Shown one piece after another: positions 1 to 11,396 of a stretch of 64,000 bases of DNA. Within the stretch, counting starts at the first letter, position 1; every line of letters starts with the position of its first letter. The translations under genes and the position numbers were made by a program. The notes under the pieces were generated by a model that was given only the letters and a program-made list of their open reading frames with translations, had not been told where the DNA came from and made no database searches. Location: NCBI GenBank assembly GCA_022985045.1, contig CM040971.1, positions 48,598,659 through 48,662,658 on the forward strand, written 5' to 3'. The stretch is from Macadamia tetraphylla. Taxonomy: Eukaryota; Streptophyta; Magnoliopsida; Proteales; Proteaceae.

Positions 1-617
1 TACTAATAGTTGTCCTTCAATGGGTATTATTCACATAAAGTCCATAAATCCAAAACAAGAGAGAAAAATAATAAAAAATCATGTTAGATTGAAATTGCAC
101 CCGGGGTAATTTTTTTTCACATTATAATAAACACAAACTTAATTACAATTAAATATTAATCTCATAGTATTGTGAAATTTTAAACTCATTTTCAACCACA
201 TTAGGGTTTAAATTTAAATTTTAACAATGGGACAAAAGGAAGATATTATTCTGTAATCACATGGACCACTCACACCCTCCCATATAAGGCATAAAACATG
301 CGGTGACATGTTCAAATATCACCACCACAGTGACATTAAAATATATAAAGGAATGGAGAGGTAAACCGCACAACTGTCACACCCAAGTTAGCGCCATTGA
401 AACGTTCAATCTCAGCTTAAAGCCTAAAAAAGTCAACAACCAAACCCTTAAAAACCCTAATCATCCTTTAATTAATAGATTAATAATTAATTACTTTGGA
501 GGTTAAAGTACAGTACCGGCTAAGGACTCGTGTAAGGACAGTTGGCAAAAAATTATTAGCGATTTGAATCATATAAAAGCCACGAAATCAGAATCTTATG
601 GTTATCATCAAATGTAG

Positions 618-1216
618 TGGGCCCTACAGAAGTTGGTGCAGTACACACCACTCAGTCCGAGTAAGCAGCGAAAGAAGCTACCCGGTCTCTTGGGCGACAA
701 GACCGCGACCATGACCGTAACCCTACCCGACTAACCGCTCGGCGCGATCTCTTCGGGACTATAAAACGATAGAGAGGAGCCACCCGATGTCCTTTGGAGC
801 AGAGGATTGAGAAGGTAAAAAACGCAGTAGGGTGCTCTCTGAGAAGAGGAAGAGGAAGACAGAGCGAGCAGGTTTACAGAGTTATATCTTTTTCGCCTCA
901 CACTATTCACTGAGGTGTTCTTCACTTAACCCTAATCTCTTCAAAATTTCTCTTCGTTTTCCTTCTTTTCAACGATTCTCTCTCTCTCTCTCTTTTTTTT
1001 TTTTTTTTTTTGTGGTAACAGATCTGGTTATTTAACTTCGCTGTTCTTATTTTTATTATTAAGGTTTTCAGTTTTTGAGTTGGCGATGTTATTATTAATT
1101 TTTTTTCTATTTATTCGGTGTATTTGTTTCGGTTTGTTTAGAATTTCTCCTTCCCCGTTTGTAATTGTTTTTGTGTTTTAATTTGATTTGATTTTGATTT
1201 TGATTTGGTGCATTAG
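618..1216 (+). promoter_or_regulatory. Alba gene core promoter and 5' UTR with intron
   Basis: A TGGGCCC word (618-624, site-II-like) lies upstream of a TATA-like CTATAAAAC at about 759-767. Downstream is an AACCCTAA telo-box (928-935), then a CT/T-rich leader (977-1011). A likely 5' UTR intron begins near the GTGGTAAC at about 1012 and ends at the CATTAG before the ATG at 1217. Site II plus telo-box is a combination known from plant translation-related genes. The transcription start is inferred, not seen. Confidence 0.5.
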
Positions 1217-4200
1217 ATGGATCGGTACCAGAGGGTGGAGAAGCCGAGGCCTGATACGCCGATTAACGAAAATGAAATCCGGATAACCACTCAGGGGAGG
1301 ATGAGGAACTACATTACTTATGCTACAAGTCTGCTCCAGGTATTCTGTTGTTCTGTTTTTGTTTTATTCATTACTTTGCTTTGCATTCTCAGTTACTCTC
1401 TAATCTTTGGTTTGAAAGATGTTGCCTAAGATTTGCATGCGTGCTTCCATGTCTTTAAACTTTGAGGAAAATATTTACTTTTGTTGGCTATTGCACATAG
1501 ATAATTTATATCATTTTGTTTTTTACGAGACCATAATTTCTGTTGAGGAATATGTGGAGGAACTATGATATTTCTGCTATTTCTTCTCCAGGTCGTACTT
1601 TCTTTGAATGTTTTCCTTTGGACCTCTCGGCTCCTTTTCCTGCTTTATTTTATTTTATTTTTTATAATTTTTTTTGTTGGGGTGGGGGTGGGGGTGGGGG
1701 TGGGGGTTGGTCTGCATAATATATTAAACGATTTGGTTTGACTGCATCGGTGGCTCTTTTATTCACAGAGCAACATCTCAAGAAATTACGTGAAATTCCC
1801 ATCTTTCTGCTGTTGTAAGGTGGATTCATCGATGTTTGTTACATTAGTTATGATTTCTCGGTGATGTGACACATTGACAAACTGTAACATTTATCAAATT
1901 TATATGGCAGTTTCTCCATGTGGAACCTATTGGCTTAGAAGTATGCTACTTGACCCAATTATCATGCAATTGAATATTGATAATTGATGTGAGTGGTTCT
2001 CTACAAGTGACCATGGTTCATATTTTTAACTTCTCATTTACTGTAGTATGTATTTTCGAGCAAAAAAAAAAAAAAGGGCGTACACCCAGTGAATGAGGCT
2101 CCCACCACTGCGGGGTTTGGGATGGTCATAGTGTACGCAGTCTTATCTCTGTTTGGCAGAGAGGCTGTTTCTTGACTTGAACCCGCACGCACTTGGTCGT
2201 AATGGAGCAACCTTACTGTTGTGCAGAGGTCTGCTAAACTATAAATAAAAATAAAGAAGGTAATAATGAGATTTGCCTGCCTTCTCTATTGGTTCTCAAC
2301 AGGGCTAAAAGGTTACTGAGAAGGGAAAATTGAGAAAAGGAAAGTTAAACTTCATAACAAGATGGGATTGGTAGAGGAAATGGCACCCCTCCCCTATCTC
2401 TATCCTAGTTTTCTTCTGTTTTTAAGCATTATTTATTTGGACCACTTGCTCTAGTATTCTTCACGATGGAGGGTGTTCTTTCTAGTTGTCCTTTATCATT
2501 TGTGTTTTTGTTTCTCTGTAGGAGAAGGGTTCTAATGAAATTGTCCTTAAAGCAATGGGGAGAGCTATCAACAAGACTGTGATGATTGCTGAACTAATTA
2601 AGGTGGGTTAGATGTGAAACAACTGGTGATCCTGTTTATGTTGAATTTTCAATACGACATGCAATGATAGAACCAGAAGAGTACTTCCTTTTCTTATAAG
2701 AAAAATAATTTGTCTTTCAGAGAAGAATTGTTGGTCTCCATCAGAACACATTGATTGGATCTACCGATATTACAGACATGTGGGAGCCGCTGGAAGAAGG
2801 CTTACTTCCGTAAGGACAGGAAGCTCTGTTCTCCCCAAAGTTATGCATTAGTCATGCTGTTGGTTTGGTTGACTTGTCGACTAATATATATATTCACCCA
2901 TTGCAGCCTAGAAACAACGCGCCATGTTTCAATGATTACAATCACCTTGTCCAAGAAAGAGTTGGATACATCCTCCACTGGGTAAGGGGCAAGAATTTAA
3001 AATTAGAAGAATGATGCTATTTCCTTCAAGTTTGATGGTCACTGTAGTAGACTTCTTGGCTGTTGGTACTCTATGATGATATCTGGGAACTTGTTAACGT
3101 CAAGTTATTGATTCAATGGTCTTAGAAGTTTATCCATTTATGTTGGCTTTCTCTCATTACCCCTACATTTTGAGATGCATCGCTACGATATTCTTATGTA
3201 TTTAAGTTCACTGGCTATCATGCGAACCAACAGAATGTGGATATATGTTGTTCACTTTCCACCTCAACGAGAACTTAGTCAAATTCCTCTGGCTTGAACT
3301 GATTCACAAGTTGTGAGTTTTAATGCATGGGTCCCTCAGATTTCTCTGGCTTGAACTGATTCACAAGGTGTGTGAGTTTCTATGCTTGGGTCCTTTAACC
3401 ATAATTCTGTTTAATGAATTTGGTCTGTGGAGTAAAATACTCTGGTGATTTATGGTGTTAGATTGGGTGTTAGAACTTATTGTTTCATATATAGTTGTCA
3501 TTCTCCTTTATGTGCTGAACGTCCACGTATAATGAATTGGTTTTCGTAGTTTAACCATTCTGTTTATGAAAACTCGTGGGCCAAGATAATTATAGCATGC
3601 TAAAAATTTCTTGGTCAATCTCTCGTGACTTGCTAATGTTGTTGATTCTACTTGTTTCGTTGTTTTTTAATTAATTTATTTTTTCTATAATTTTTGGTGT
3701 AATTTATGTTCTTAGGTAATGATTTTACCTTGATTGGCATTCCTCATGTGTGCCTCTGTGCTCAACTGCTCATGAAAATGTGTGCATTTGCAGTTTTGCA
3801 CTAGCTGTTGATATTAAAAACCAGAAACTAAATAAAGGTGAGCAGGTTACTCCCTATTGTAATTAGGAAAACAAAGCAGTGACAATAGAACTGATATTCT
3901 AGCCAATAGAACTCAGGTTCAACTCAGTAATCACTAGAATAGGGTATTAAGCTCAAGGCAATCAACTATTTGAAGAATTCTGAACAGTGTCAAGAAAGAT
4001 ATGAATAAGAGTAGCAAGTGGGAAATTGCGCTGAATATACGGGTGTTGCAGGGTAGAAAAAGAGGTGGAAATTACTTGGAATTAATGGAAAAAAGGTAGA
4101 AGAAGGGATAGAAGGCTGTAAATCCATCTACATTGCTACTGGAATCTCACAAGATAGCCACTTGAGAATTTCTCCCAGGTAGTACTGCAAATATCTCGTT

Positions 4201-4524
4201 GCACATAAAAAAAAAAAATTAGCAGATTTACTATCAAATTTTGGTGATGGAGGTATCTCTATCACACTAGAGAATAATCAGACTTAGCATATCACAGAGG
4301 GTAAATGCTATTCACATTGTGAACTATGAAGATATTTCTGCACAAGTCATACACCTTTCAAGGAATGGAGGCTTATGAGTTATCACATTGAAAAAGGAAT
4401 TATGTTTCTGACAAATGACAAGTTCTGGACTGTATTGAGATTGAATGCTTCGGTGGGAGTAGTAGTAGGATGGGTAACCTCTTGGGAAGTTCTCATTTTG
4501 CACCCCTTGTTTATTTTCACAAAA

Positions 4525-4555
<31 letters not shown>

Positions 4556-7293
4556 AAGTTGCAGATGTGATATCCTAAACTGATATTCATGTAGGGAGAG
4601 AAATTTGGAGGGGGCAGAAAGTGCTGGAAACAGCTTTAAAGTTCCAGTGCCAATCCTCTACATAACTCAACTCCTTGACATCACATGACACCAGTCTTTT
4701 TTCTCAGTAAAATTGCTTTGGATTACTCTCTCAAGCAGGAGTATAGAATTACATGCACTGCATGAGCTGATCAAGAAATGGCTTTGTGAGCCCTTCTGCC
4801 TGGATAAAAACTCAAATCTTGATCTGTCGTATATGATGGTTATAATTGGCAATGTTAAATTCTGCAAACTGCGTCTTTATAGTGATGGACACCCTGGCAT
4901 TATGCTGGGTTACCGATGCAGCGGATAACTTATAGCAGCAGATCAAAGCCGTGGTGCAACTTATCTTGCAGGATAATTTGATGGCACTGCACTGTGTTGC
5001 TGTATGAAGAGGAACTTGTGTCTGGCACAGCCATGTTGTGATGTCCTGCCATCCTCAGGGTGCCACATGGGCATGGTCGTTGCTGATGCAGTTAAGGGTG
5101 TTCAATTGGGCCTTATAAGATTTTATTTTACCCGTGGTTTTATGGGCCTTGGGATTATTAACTTTTTGGTTTATTGGTGTAATGGGCCTAATTTATAAGC
5201 CCATATGGTGGTAGTAAAGTTATTACACAGTATTAGTAGGTGTTTGAGTTAGATTAGGATACTATTTTAAGTTTATTTACTATATTGGGTATTAAAAAAA
5301 AGGGTGCTGTTGTTCTCTTCCATGATGTGGAGGTAAAGTCATTACATGGGATCGGTATGCTGTTCCTGATTTCTTCTCTTCTCTTTTGGTCCCTTCTTCC
5401 TCCCTAGCAGGTTGATCTACTCTCTTTTCCCTCCCCTCCCATTGAGATTTCTTCCCTTAACAATAGTTGCTTCCTTATCTCAGATCTTATTATATTTTAA
5501 TAATTTGGCCTGCTTGCATCTAAGATCCGTGATGTGGATATTATGGTATGTTTTTGGATGTTTCAGAATTCAGAAGACATCCTTCCATTTATCCCATATA
5601 TGCCTTAATATTTTGGAAATCTTGAATTTGGAGACATGAAATGGTGTAACTGTTCCTTTTCAGTTTCATTCACTTTATCTTTGATGATCAGTCCTTGTTA
5701 TTGTGGTTGTAAGCGTTGCATTTTTTCTGTTTCCTGTCAATGCAGTTACCAATCACCTATTCCAGCTGATCAAGTAAAGCCGTGGACTGAATTCGAGTAT
5801 GATGGAGGTAATACGAATAGTTTCCCCCTTCCCTCCTGCACAAAAAAAAATTTGTAATATTTTAATGATTGGACTAATGAAATTTTCTACCTTGCGGAAT
5901 TCAGAGGGCTCTCCTGGCATGCGAGGCAGAGGTCGTGGTGGTCGAGGAAGGGGGAGAGGAAGAGGTACTGTCTATTTTTTTTATAATAGTCCTAACATCC
6001 ATACTCTTGTGGACTTCTGAAATTTTGAAGTTTGTCAAAGTTGTTGAAATTCTTCTAGCTTTCATTTTCTTCACTGATAAAAAGGCTATCAATTGAAGAT
6101 GAAAAATGGAGAACATTTGAAGAATTTTAATTGTCGTGGCAGGAATCCTACAAGTTTTTCCCCCATCCCCCCAATGAAAAGAAAACAAAAAGCTGAAGGT
6201 CTAAAGTAGCTTTTATATCTTCTAGGCAAAACTATTTATTCAGATTACACAGGATTGCAAAAGACACCATGCTTTAGAAGTGTCATTCGCTTGTTGTAGA
6301 AATTTTTCAAAAAAGAAGTGTATATTTTTTCTTAAGGGAGATGGAGTTCCATAACTTCTCCCATCGTGTTTTTGCTTTTATCATTGACATATATTTGTTT
6401 TTATTTTGTGAATATTTCCTTGAGTGTCTTCTATGAGAGTGGTAAGAGTATAGTGGGCCTTTTATCTTTGCCACTTGGTGGTGTTGCTCTTCAATTTGTT
6501 CACATGTTGTCGACGATACCTTTAATTGTGTCAAGTTTCAACTCAATTAGGCTTTGATTATGTCAAGATGGAGTTATAAGAATTTTTTTCAAGGGAATAG
6601 TCAAGTTTTTGGTAAGCCACAGGCTGACATGGGCTGCTAAATTTGTCGTACGGAAATCTAGATGATCTCTTTCTGTCTGATGTTCAGAATGAGAAGTCAG
6701 CCTCCATATGGCAGAAACTTCCATTAGTGGAAGAAACCTTTTTCTGAGTTCTTTATATATCTGTGCCAGTCAAAGTCTATTGTATCTGTGAACATGTTCA
6801 TTTGCTGGGAATGTTCTTTTAGTTCTATTTTATTTTGTTATTCTATTCGAGTCTAGCTTATTAATAATCCAGCAACCAATTTATCTTGCTCTGTTGCATG
6901 GCAGGAATTAACAATGGGCCGGGTGAATATAATGTAGATGGAGGTTGGGATGGTGTGCGTGGGTATGGTGGTAGAGGCAGAGGACGTGGAAGGGGTCGTG
7001 GTTTCCGTGGGCGTGGAAGAGGAGGCTATGGTGGTGATATGCAACATGAATCCGGGGGTTACAATGACTACAGTGGTGCTGATGCAGGACCTCCTCAAGG
7101 CCGTGGTACATTCCTAAATTCATACATGCACAATTTACATAATAGGACTATTCTTATATTAATCGGCGTTGTTCAGACTTTGGTAATTAATGCCGTGTGG
7201 AGTCTTGCAGGGCGTGGGCGTGGCAGGGGAAGGGGTCGTGGTCGTGGTCGTGGTGATTATAGATCAGATGGGCCAGTCCAGGCAGCAGCTTAA
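1217..7293 (+). CDS. Alba-domain RGG-repeat DNA/RNA-binding protein
   Basis: Eight coding exons are read as 1217-1339, 2522-2602, 2721-2809, 2907-2981, 5746-5807, 5905-5964, 6905-7105 and 7211-7293. All have GT-AG junctions, phases agree, and the product is 257 aa. Residues about 18-115 form an Alba domain: the RITTQGRMRNYITYA strand and helix, AMGRAINKTV, and the closing strands with ETTRHVSMITITL. The second half is rich in GRGRGRG and RGG repeats, spread over exons 6-8, and ends in a short SDGPVQAAA tail. This layout is that of the long plant Alba proteins (Arabidopsis ALBA4-6 type), which bind RNA or DNA and associate with translation and stress-granule complexes; the RGG tail is a typical RNA-binding and phase-separating region. 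An intron interrupts the 5' UTR, with its acceptor just before the ATG. The family call is secure. Which ALBA paralogue it corresponds to is not settled. Confidence 0.93.
1678..1709 (+). repeat. G-rich (GGGGGT)n tract, potential G-quadruplex
   Basis: Four consecutive GGGGGT-type blocks lie in intron 1 of the Alba gene, on the transcribed sense strand. Four runs of at least five G separated by single T fits the strict G-quadruplex pattern. It could fold in the pre-mRNA. Function is unknown. Confidence 0.6.
2062..2235 (-). mobile_element. Au-type SINE in Alba intron 1
   Basis: Read on the minus strand, this stretch has the Au SINE order. It starts with a tRNA-like head (GGTTGCTCCATTACGACCAAG), then a B-box-like GGGTTCAAGTC, then AACAGCCTCTCTGCC, AAGACTGCGTACA, CCCCGCAGTGGTGGGAGCCTC, CACTGGGTGTACGCCC and a T tail (A run on the plus strand at 2062-2075). 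It lies antisense inside intron 1. No target-site duplication is obvious. The body matches my knowledge of the Au SINE consensus. Confidence 0.85.
3282..3400. repeat. Short direct duplication in Alba intron 4
   Basis: The phrase CTCTGGCTTGAACTGATTCACAAG occurs twice about 57 bp apart, each followed by a diverged GTGAGTTT...GGGTCC. This is a local tandem duplication within the 2.76-kb intron 4 (2982-5745). The rest of that intron holds poly-A tracts (4210, 4521-4547) and a GGGCC-rich stretch at 5090-5215 that I cannot assign. Confidence 0.6.
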
Positions 7294-8340
7294 ATTAAAC
7301 GAGACTGTGTGTTGAGGTAAGACATTTGGTTAGTGGAAAAAGAAAACTCTGGATGCCTGCTCTGCTCATCGTGTTATTTATAAAAGAATGGACTTCACTG
7401 ATATATTTCTTAGGCAATGTCAACCGGTTGTTGTTAGTAGTGAGCCACTGCGTTTTTCGTTTGTGGCAGCTGTGTTTTTGTAGGTAGGTTGGTAGGGTAA
7501 TATTTTCTCATTTGTTGTTGACAAGAAATTATGGTGTTTTATATACCGGGGAATATTGTACAATTTCTCCAATGTTATTTTTTCTTTTTTTTAGGAATAA
7601 TAGAGCAGTACATTCTTTCATTCTTAATTCCTAGTTCTCTACAGGGTGAAACTTGCATGGGTATAATTACTGTTCTACTTGGTAGGGATCCTCTAATGTT
7701 TTCGCTGCAGTATCTCCATTACCTGATTTCTGAATTGTCTTTTATGAAATTGACTTCATTACATTCACTGGGGGTGACTAGTTGGGTGAGGGGTGTTGAT
7801 GAGACAGGGGAAGGTGAAGGAATGGACTCCATCTCAAGACCTCCTGGCCATTTGTCCTTTACCGGCATGGTAGGTTTATTTCGACCATAAAAGTATGCTC
7901 AAGATACATTGGTTGCATCGTTGCACTATGATTGGATTCTGAATCCGCAAACCATGTTATCTTACTAAAAGCTTTAAATTCCTCAGAGGCACAGATTATA
8001 GATTCAAAGTTGAGTTTTTCAGGGCTCAACTGTGGGTTTTGGTGAGACTAATGGTATTTTTTCTTGGTTCGGTATGGTATATACAAAACCGTAGCGGAAG
8101 ACGTTTGAGAATCTAAGATGTATAAATATAGCAGTAGTAGTAACAGAATCAACCAGCTCTGTCAAAACCGACAAATTCTAGTTATCCCGTTTGAAATAAA
8201 AAAAAAAAAATTGGAATAAATAGAAGAGAAAGAGCAAAGATCCTCAGGAATCAGAATCCTGTTCAACTTCATTGTAGTAAGGTAGTCTACGATCAATACA
8301 ATGCATCGTTTGAGGTAGTATTTTGTGTGGAACACATGGT
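7294..8340. other. Alba 3' UTR and intergenic flank
   Basis: This follows the Alba stop codon. The first 200-300 bp are probably 3' UTR, and no strong polyadenylation signal stands out. I see no protein-like reading frame in the remainder; the open frame at 7531-7890 has no recognisable domain. Confidence 0.4.
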
Positions 8341-8359
8341 TGGGGAATTACAATTCTCC

Positions 8360-9390
8360 ATTAATCATTGCCAACTGTCTTACACGATTGGGACATGGCT
8401 TTCTGAGCCAAGGAGTCTGCAACACCATTGGAGTCTCTAGAATAGAGTTGAACTTACAATTTGTGAAGGAAGAAAACTTACAATCCGTGAAGGAAGAAGC
8501 TTAGGGCCCGTTTGGTATCGTTTCTGGAATGTTTCGTGTCAAAAATGAAAATTTCAGTCTCTGTGTCAAAACGCAGTTTTTAAACAAAAAAAAGGTGTTT
8601 CAAAATTTCAGATTTTTATCGGGAATTTTTTTTTTTTTTTTGTAAAATGAAACGAAACTGGGAAGATGGAACTCCAAATGGAGTTCCGTCCAATCTCTTT
8701 TTTTCAGTTTTTTTTTCACTTTTTGTTCCAAAAAAACAGAAACGAATCATAAGTGCACCAAACAGAAGATTCTGTTTTTTCGTTCCAATAAAACGAAAAA
8801 CTCTAGAAATGTTTTTTTAGAACGATACCAAACGGACCCTTAGTGTCTGAAATGATAGGTTGAATGGCAAGAGGGATGGATATGGTGAAGCTTTAAATGT
8901 TTGATGGCCTCCATTGAATCTGATTCCACCAGAACGAGTCCACCCCTAAGGATAAAGCCTCATTATCCCACTACGATAGCGAGGGCTTCTCCTTTTGAAA
9001 TTTTGGAGACATCAATCAAAATCTCGGCACTAGAATCTCTCATAACAATCCCCAAACAACATTTGTTGTGATTGGTACTCCACGAGGCATCACAATTGAC
9101 CTTACCAAATGGGGAAGTTGGGGGGTCCATCTCAGTAAAAAAGAAACCAGGGGTCGAGTAGCCGCACATTTGCTTCATTTCAGGAGGTTTGTGGGCTGAT
9201 GAGAACTCTATGGAGGCCTGTTGCGCTGTTTGGTACAGAGACTCTCCACTTCTCTTTTCTGTTTCTTTCCCAGAACATCAAATGTATTCCATGCTGAAAT
9301 CCTATGTGAGAGGCTAAAATCTGTGCTGGGAACTTAGGATATCTGACCGCCGAACCAGGCTGCCAGCGCAAAAGGGCAATGAAGTAAAAT
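8360..9390 (-). pseudogene. LINE-type RNase H domain relic, split by a MITE
   Basis: On the minus strand a decayed frame reads QQASIEFSSAHKPP, then GKVNCDASW (the first RNase H strand with its catalytic Asp), CCLGIVMRDSSAEIL, GEALAIVVG, stop codons, then GLVLVESDSMEAIKHL (another catalytic-Asp motif). Beyond the MITE at 8504-8839 it resumes with NGVADSLAQKA (8418-8450), the conserved end of plant retroelement RNase H domains. This is the RNase H tail of a non-LTR retrotransposon. It carries internal stops and is dead. Confidence 0.75.
8504..8839. mobile_element. Tourist-like (PIF/Harbinger) MITE, TTA target site
   Basis: Terminal inverted repeats GGGCCCGTTTGGTATCGTT (left) and AACGATACCAAACGGACCC (right) differ at one base. 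The element is flanked on both sides by TTA (8501-8503 and 8840-8842), the classic Harbinger/Tourist 3-bp target duplication. It is 336 bp with no coding capacity and is inserted in the LINE RNase H relic. Confidence 0.88.
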
Positions 9391-9395
9391 ACCAA

Positions 9396-11390
9396 TGAAG
9401 TAAAATACGTTAGTGGTCAGGAGAGGCTCCACAATGAACACAATGATTGTCTGTTAGGACTTAGGATCCGTCTTTGCCTAAGACCGTCTTCAGAAGCTAT
9501 TCCATCCCCACGCGCTCTCTATAGAAAGTATTTAATTTTATATTGGTGTCAAATCGCATGGAACTTTCTTCATCAGTTGTGATTTTTGTGTTTCTTATTG
9601 TACTTGACGAAAAAGAAGAGTGAGATAGCACCGTCAGGGAATTGAGGACGAGGAGCTGTTCCCATATCAGACTTGGGTCTACCAGCCATCCATATAATCA
9701 TCCTTGCAATAAAATCCTCAAACTTAATAAATGCTAACTTCTCACATTTAGATAGAAACTAAACAGGAAAATATCAAACACAAAATGGAAAAACCCTCGA
9801 ACGCAAGCTCAACACAATAGTAAGATTCCTCCATTTCAACCTATTGATTATTGGTTTGCAAGTTAGAAAACAGCCTCTTTGTGAAGTGTGATAAGCGAAG
9901 GCATCTTGCATTGGGTACCCCGCATTCTCTTTATATGAAAAAAGTTCCATGACCAAGCACTACCCCTTTTTGTAAGAATTAACTAAGTCAGTCGAAGCTT
10001 CTGCTACTTGGCATCCCAACTGACTTGCTGCATTGAGTCCCCTTATAAAAGGCCCTCTATGTTATATGGGGTTACGAGTGATTATTCGATGTCAGTGTCA
10101 TATTATGATAGGTGTAGTTATATAACAAAATGCCATGGATAAAGTTTATTTGAGAAGTTATAACCAAATAACGAAATTAATCTCCCAAAAATTCTCGTGA
10201 GATAAGCTTCTCACTCCACTTCAGTTTTGCTACCATTCCAACAAAAAGTAATCGACCTTGGCAGAATAACAGAGGTCAAGCAAGAGGATTAAAACTACCA
10301 GCAAAAATAACAAATTGATGACCCACTGAACACAATGTTGCATTTACCTCCATTTTGCAGGCAAAGTGAAGACAGAGTTGTGGGTTATTCTAGTTTTTCT
10401 TGCTTTGCAGAGCACCACAATAAGAACAGTAGAAACAAACGATTCAAACTTTTTTCATCGCCATGAGAGAGAGAGAGAGAGAGAGGGACTTATGGATCAC
10501 ACCATGTGGATAGTTGCTACGATGGCTTTCACTCGCAACACTTTTGGTCTCTACATGCAAGGAAATTTGGTTTCAACTGATGATGTAACAGAGGACACAG
10601 TTTCACTCCACCCATGGTGAAAAGAGAATCTCCTTTCATCCACCAAATCTAACCAAGAGTCCGATCATGGCATCAAAGAGATTTCTCTCTTCTCAAGAAT
10701 AAAGGCAAACTTAATCCACCAGTAGTACACTAGTTTTTCATTTGTGATCAGGAAGGGTCTTTTGGGGAGAGAGACAATCAAAAGAGTAGTTCTGCAACTA
10801 GCCCTACAATATAATAAGTAAACGACATTTAAAATTCAAAAAACCATTTATACTGATTTTTTTTTGGTTTAGCATCCCTTAACTATCCAAACCTCTTCTC
10901 AAATTCTCAAACACACACACCAAAAAATAAAAAAAAAATTCATCAACAAGTATTAGGAACAAATATTGGGTAAACTCGCCAATATTGGTCAATAATCACC
11001 CAACAATGAGGGGAGATCAGCGAGCCAACTCAGCCAATATAATCCCATGAACTAAATCCATACCCTTATAGGTTTTAATAATAATAAAAAAATCCCCTAC
11101 TTTTCATAGAGCCAAATGTAAACCTACTTTCACAAAACACATGAAAACCAGAGATTTAAATGAAAACCTTCAACCAATGTGCAATGATTAACACAGATTA
11201 ACTAGATATAGCCATACTGAGCTGTCCTAAATTCTTATCCAAGAAAACAAAACTATAACACCAGGTTTTCTCAATACTTTCAAACACATTAACTTGGCTC
11301 AAAAATGTAAAGCACTGTCCAAAACAAAAATGAGAAAACTATTCTCTCTGGCACATTAACTGGAGTAGCCAAAATTTCCAATCAAATCTC
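9396..11390. other. Intergenic region without a recognisable gene
   Basis: AT-rich DNA lies between the LINE relic and the 3' end of RPL3. It contains a (GA)n microsatellite at 10465-10486 and several A/T runs. The open frame at 10366-10620 runs through the GA repeat and shows no family resemblance. The last few hundred bases should include the RPL3 3' UTR and polyadenylation site. Confidence 0.5.
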
Positions 11391-11396
11391 TCATAC

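Noticed and set aside
6853..7123. His/Ser/Thr-rich minus-strand frames
   Set aside because: Antisense shadow of the Alba RGG exon.
10366..10620. 84-codon frame MKTELWVILVFLALQ with a signal-like start
   Set aside because: The middle is a GA microsatellite read as EREREREG. No homology recognised.
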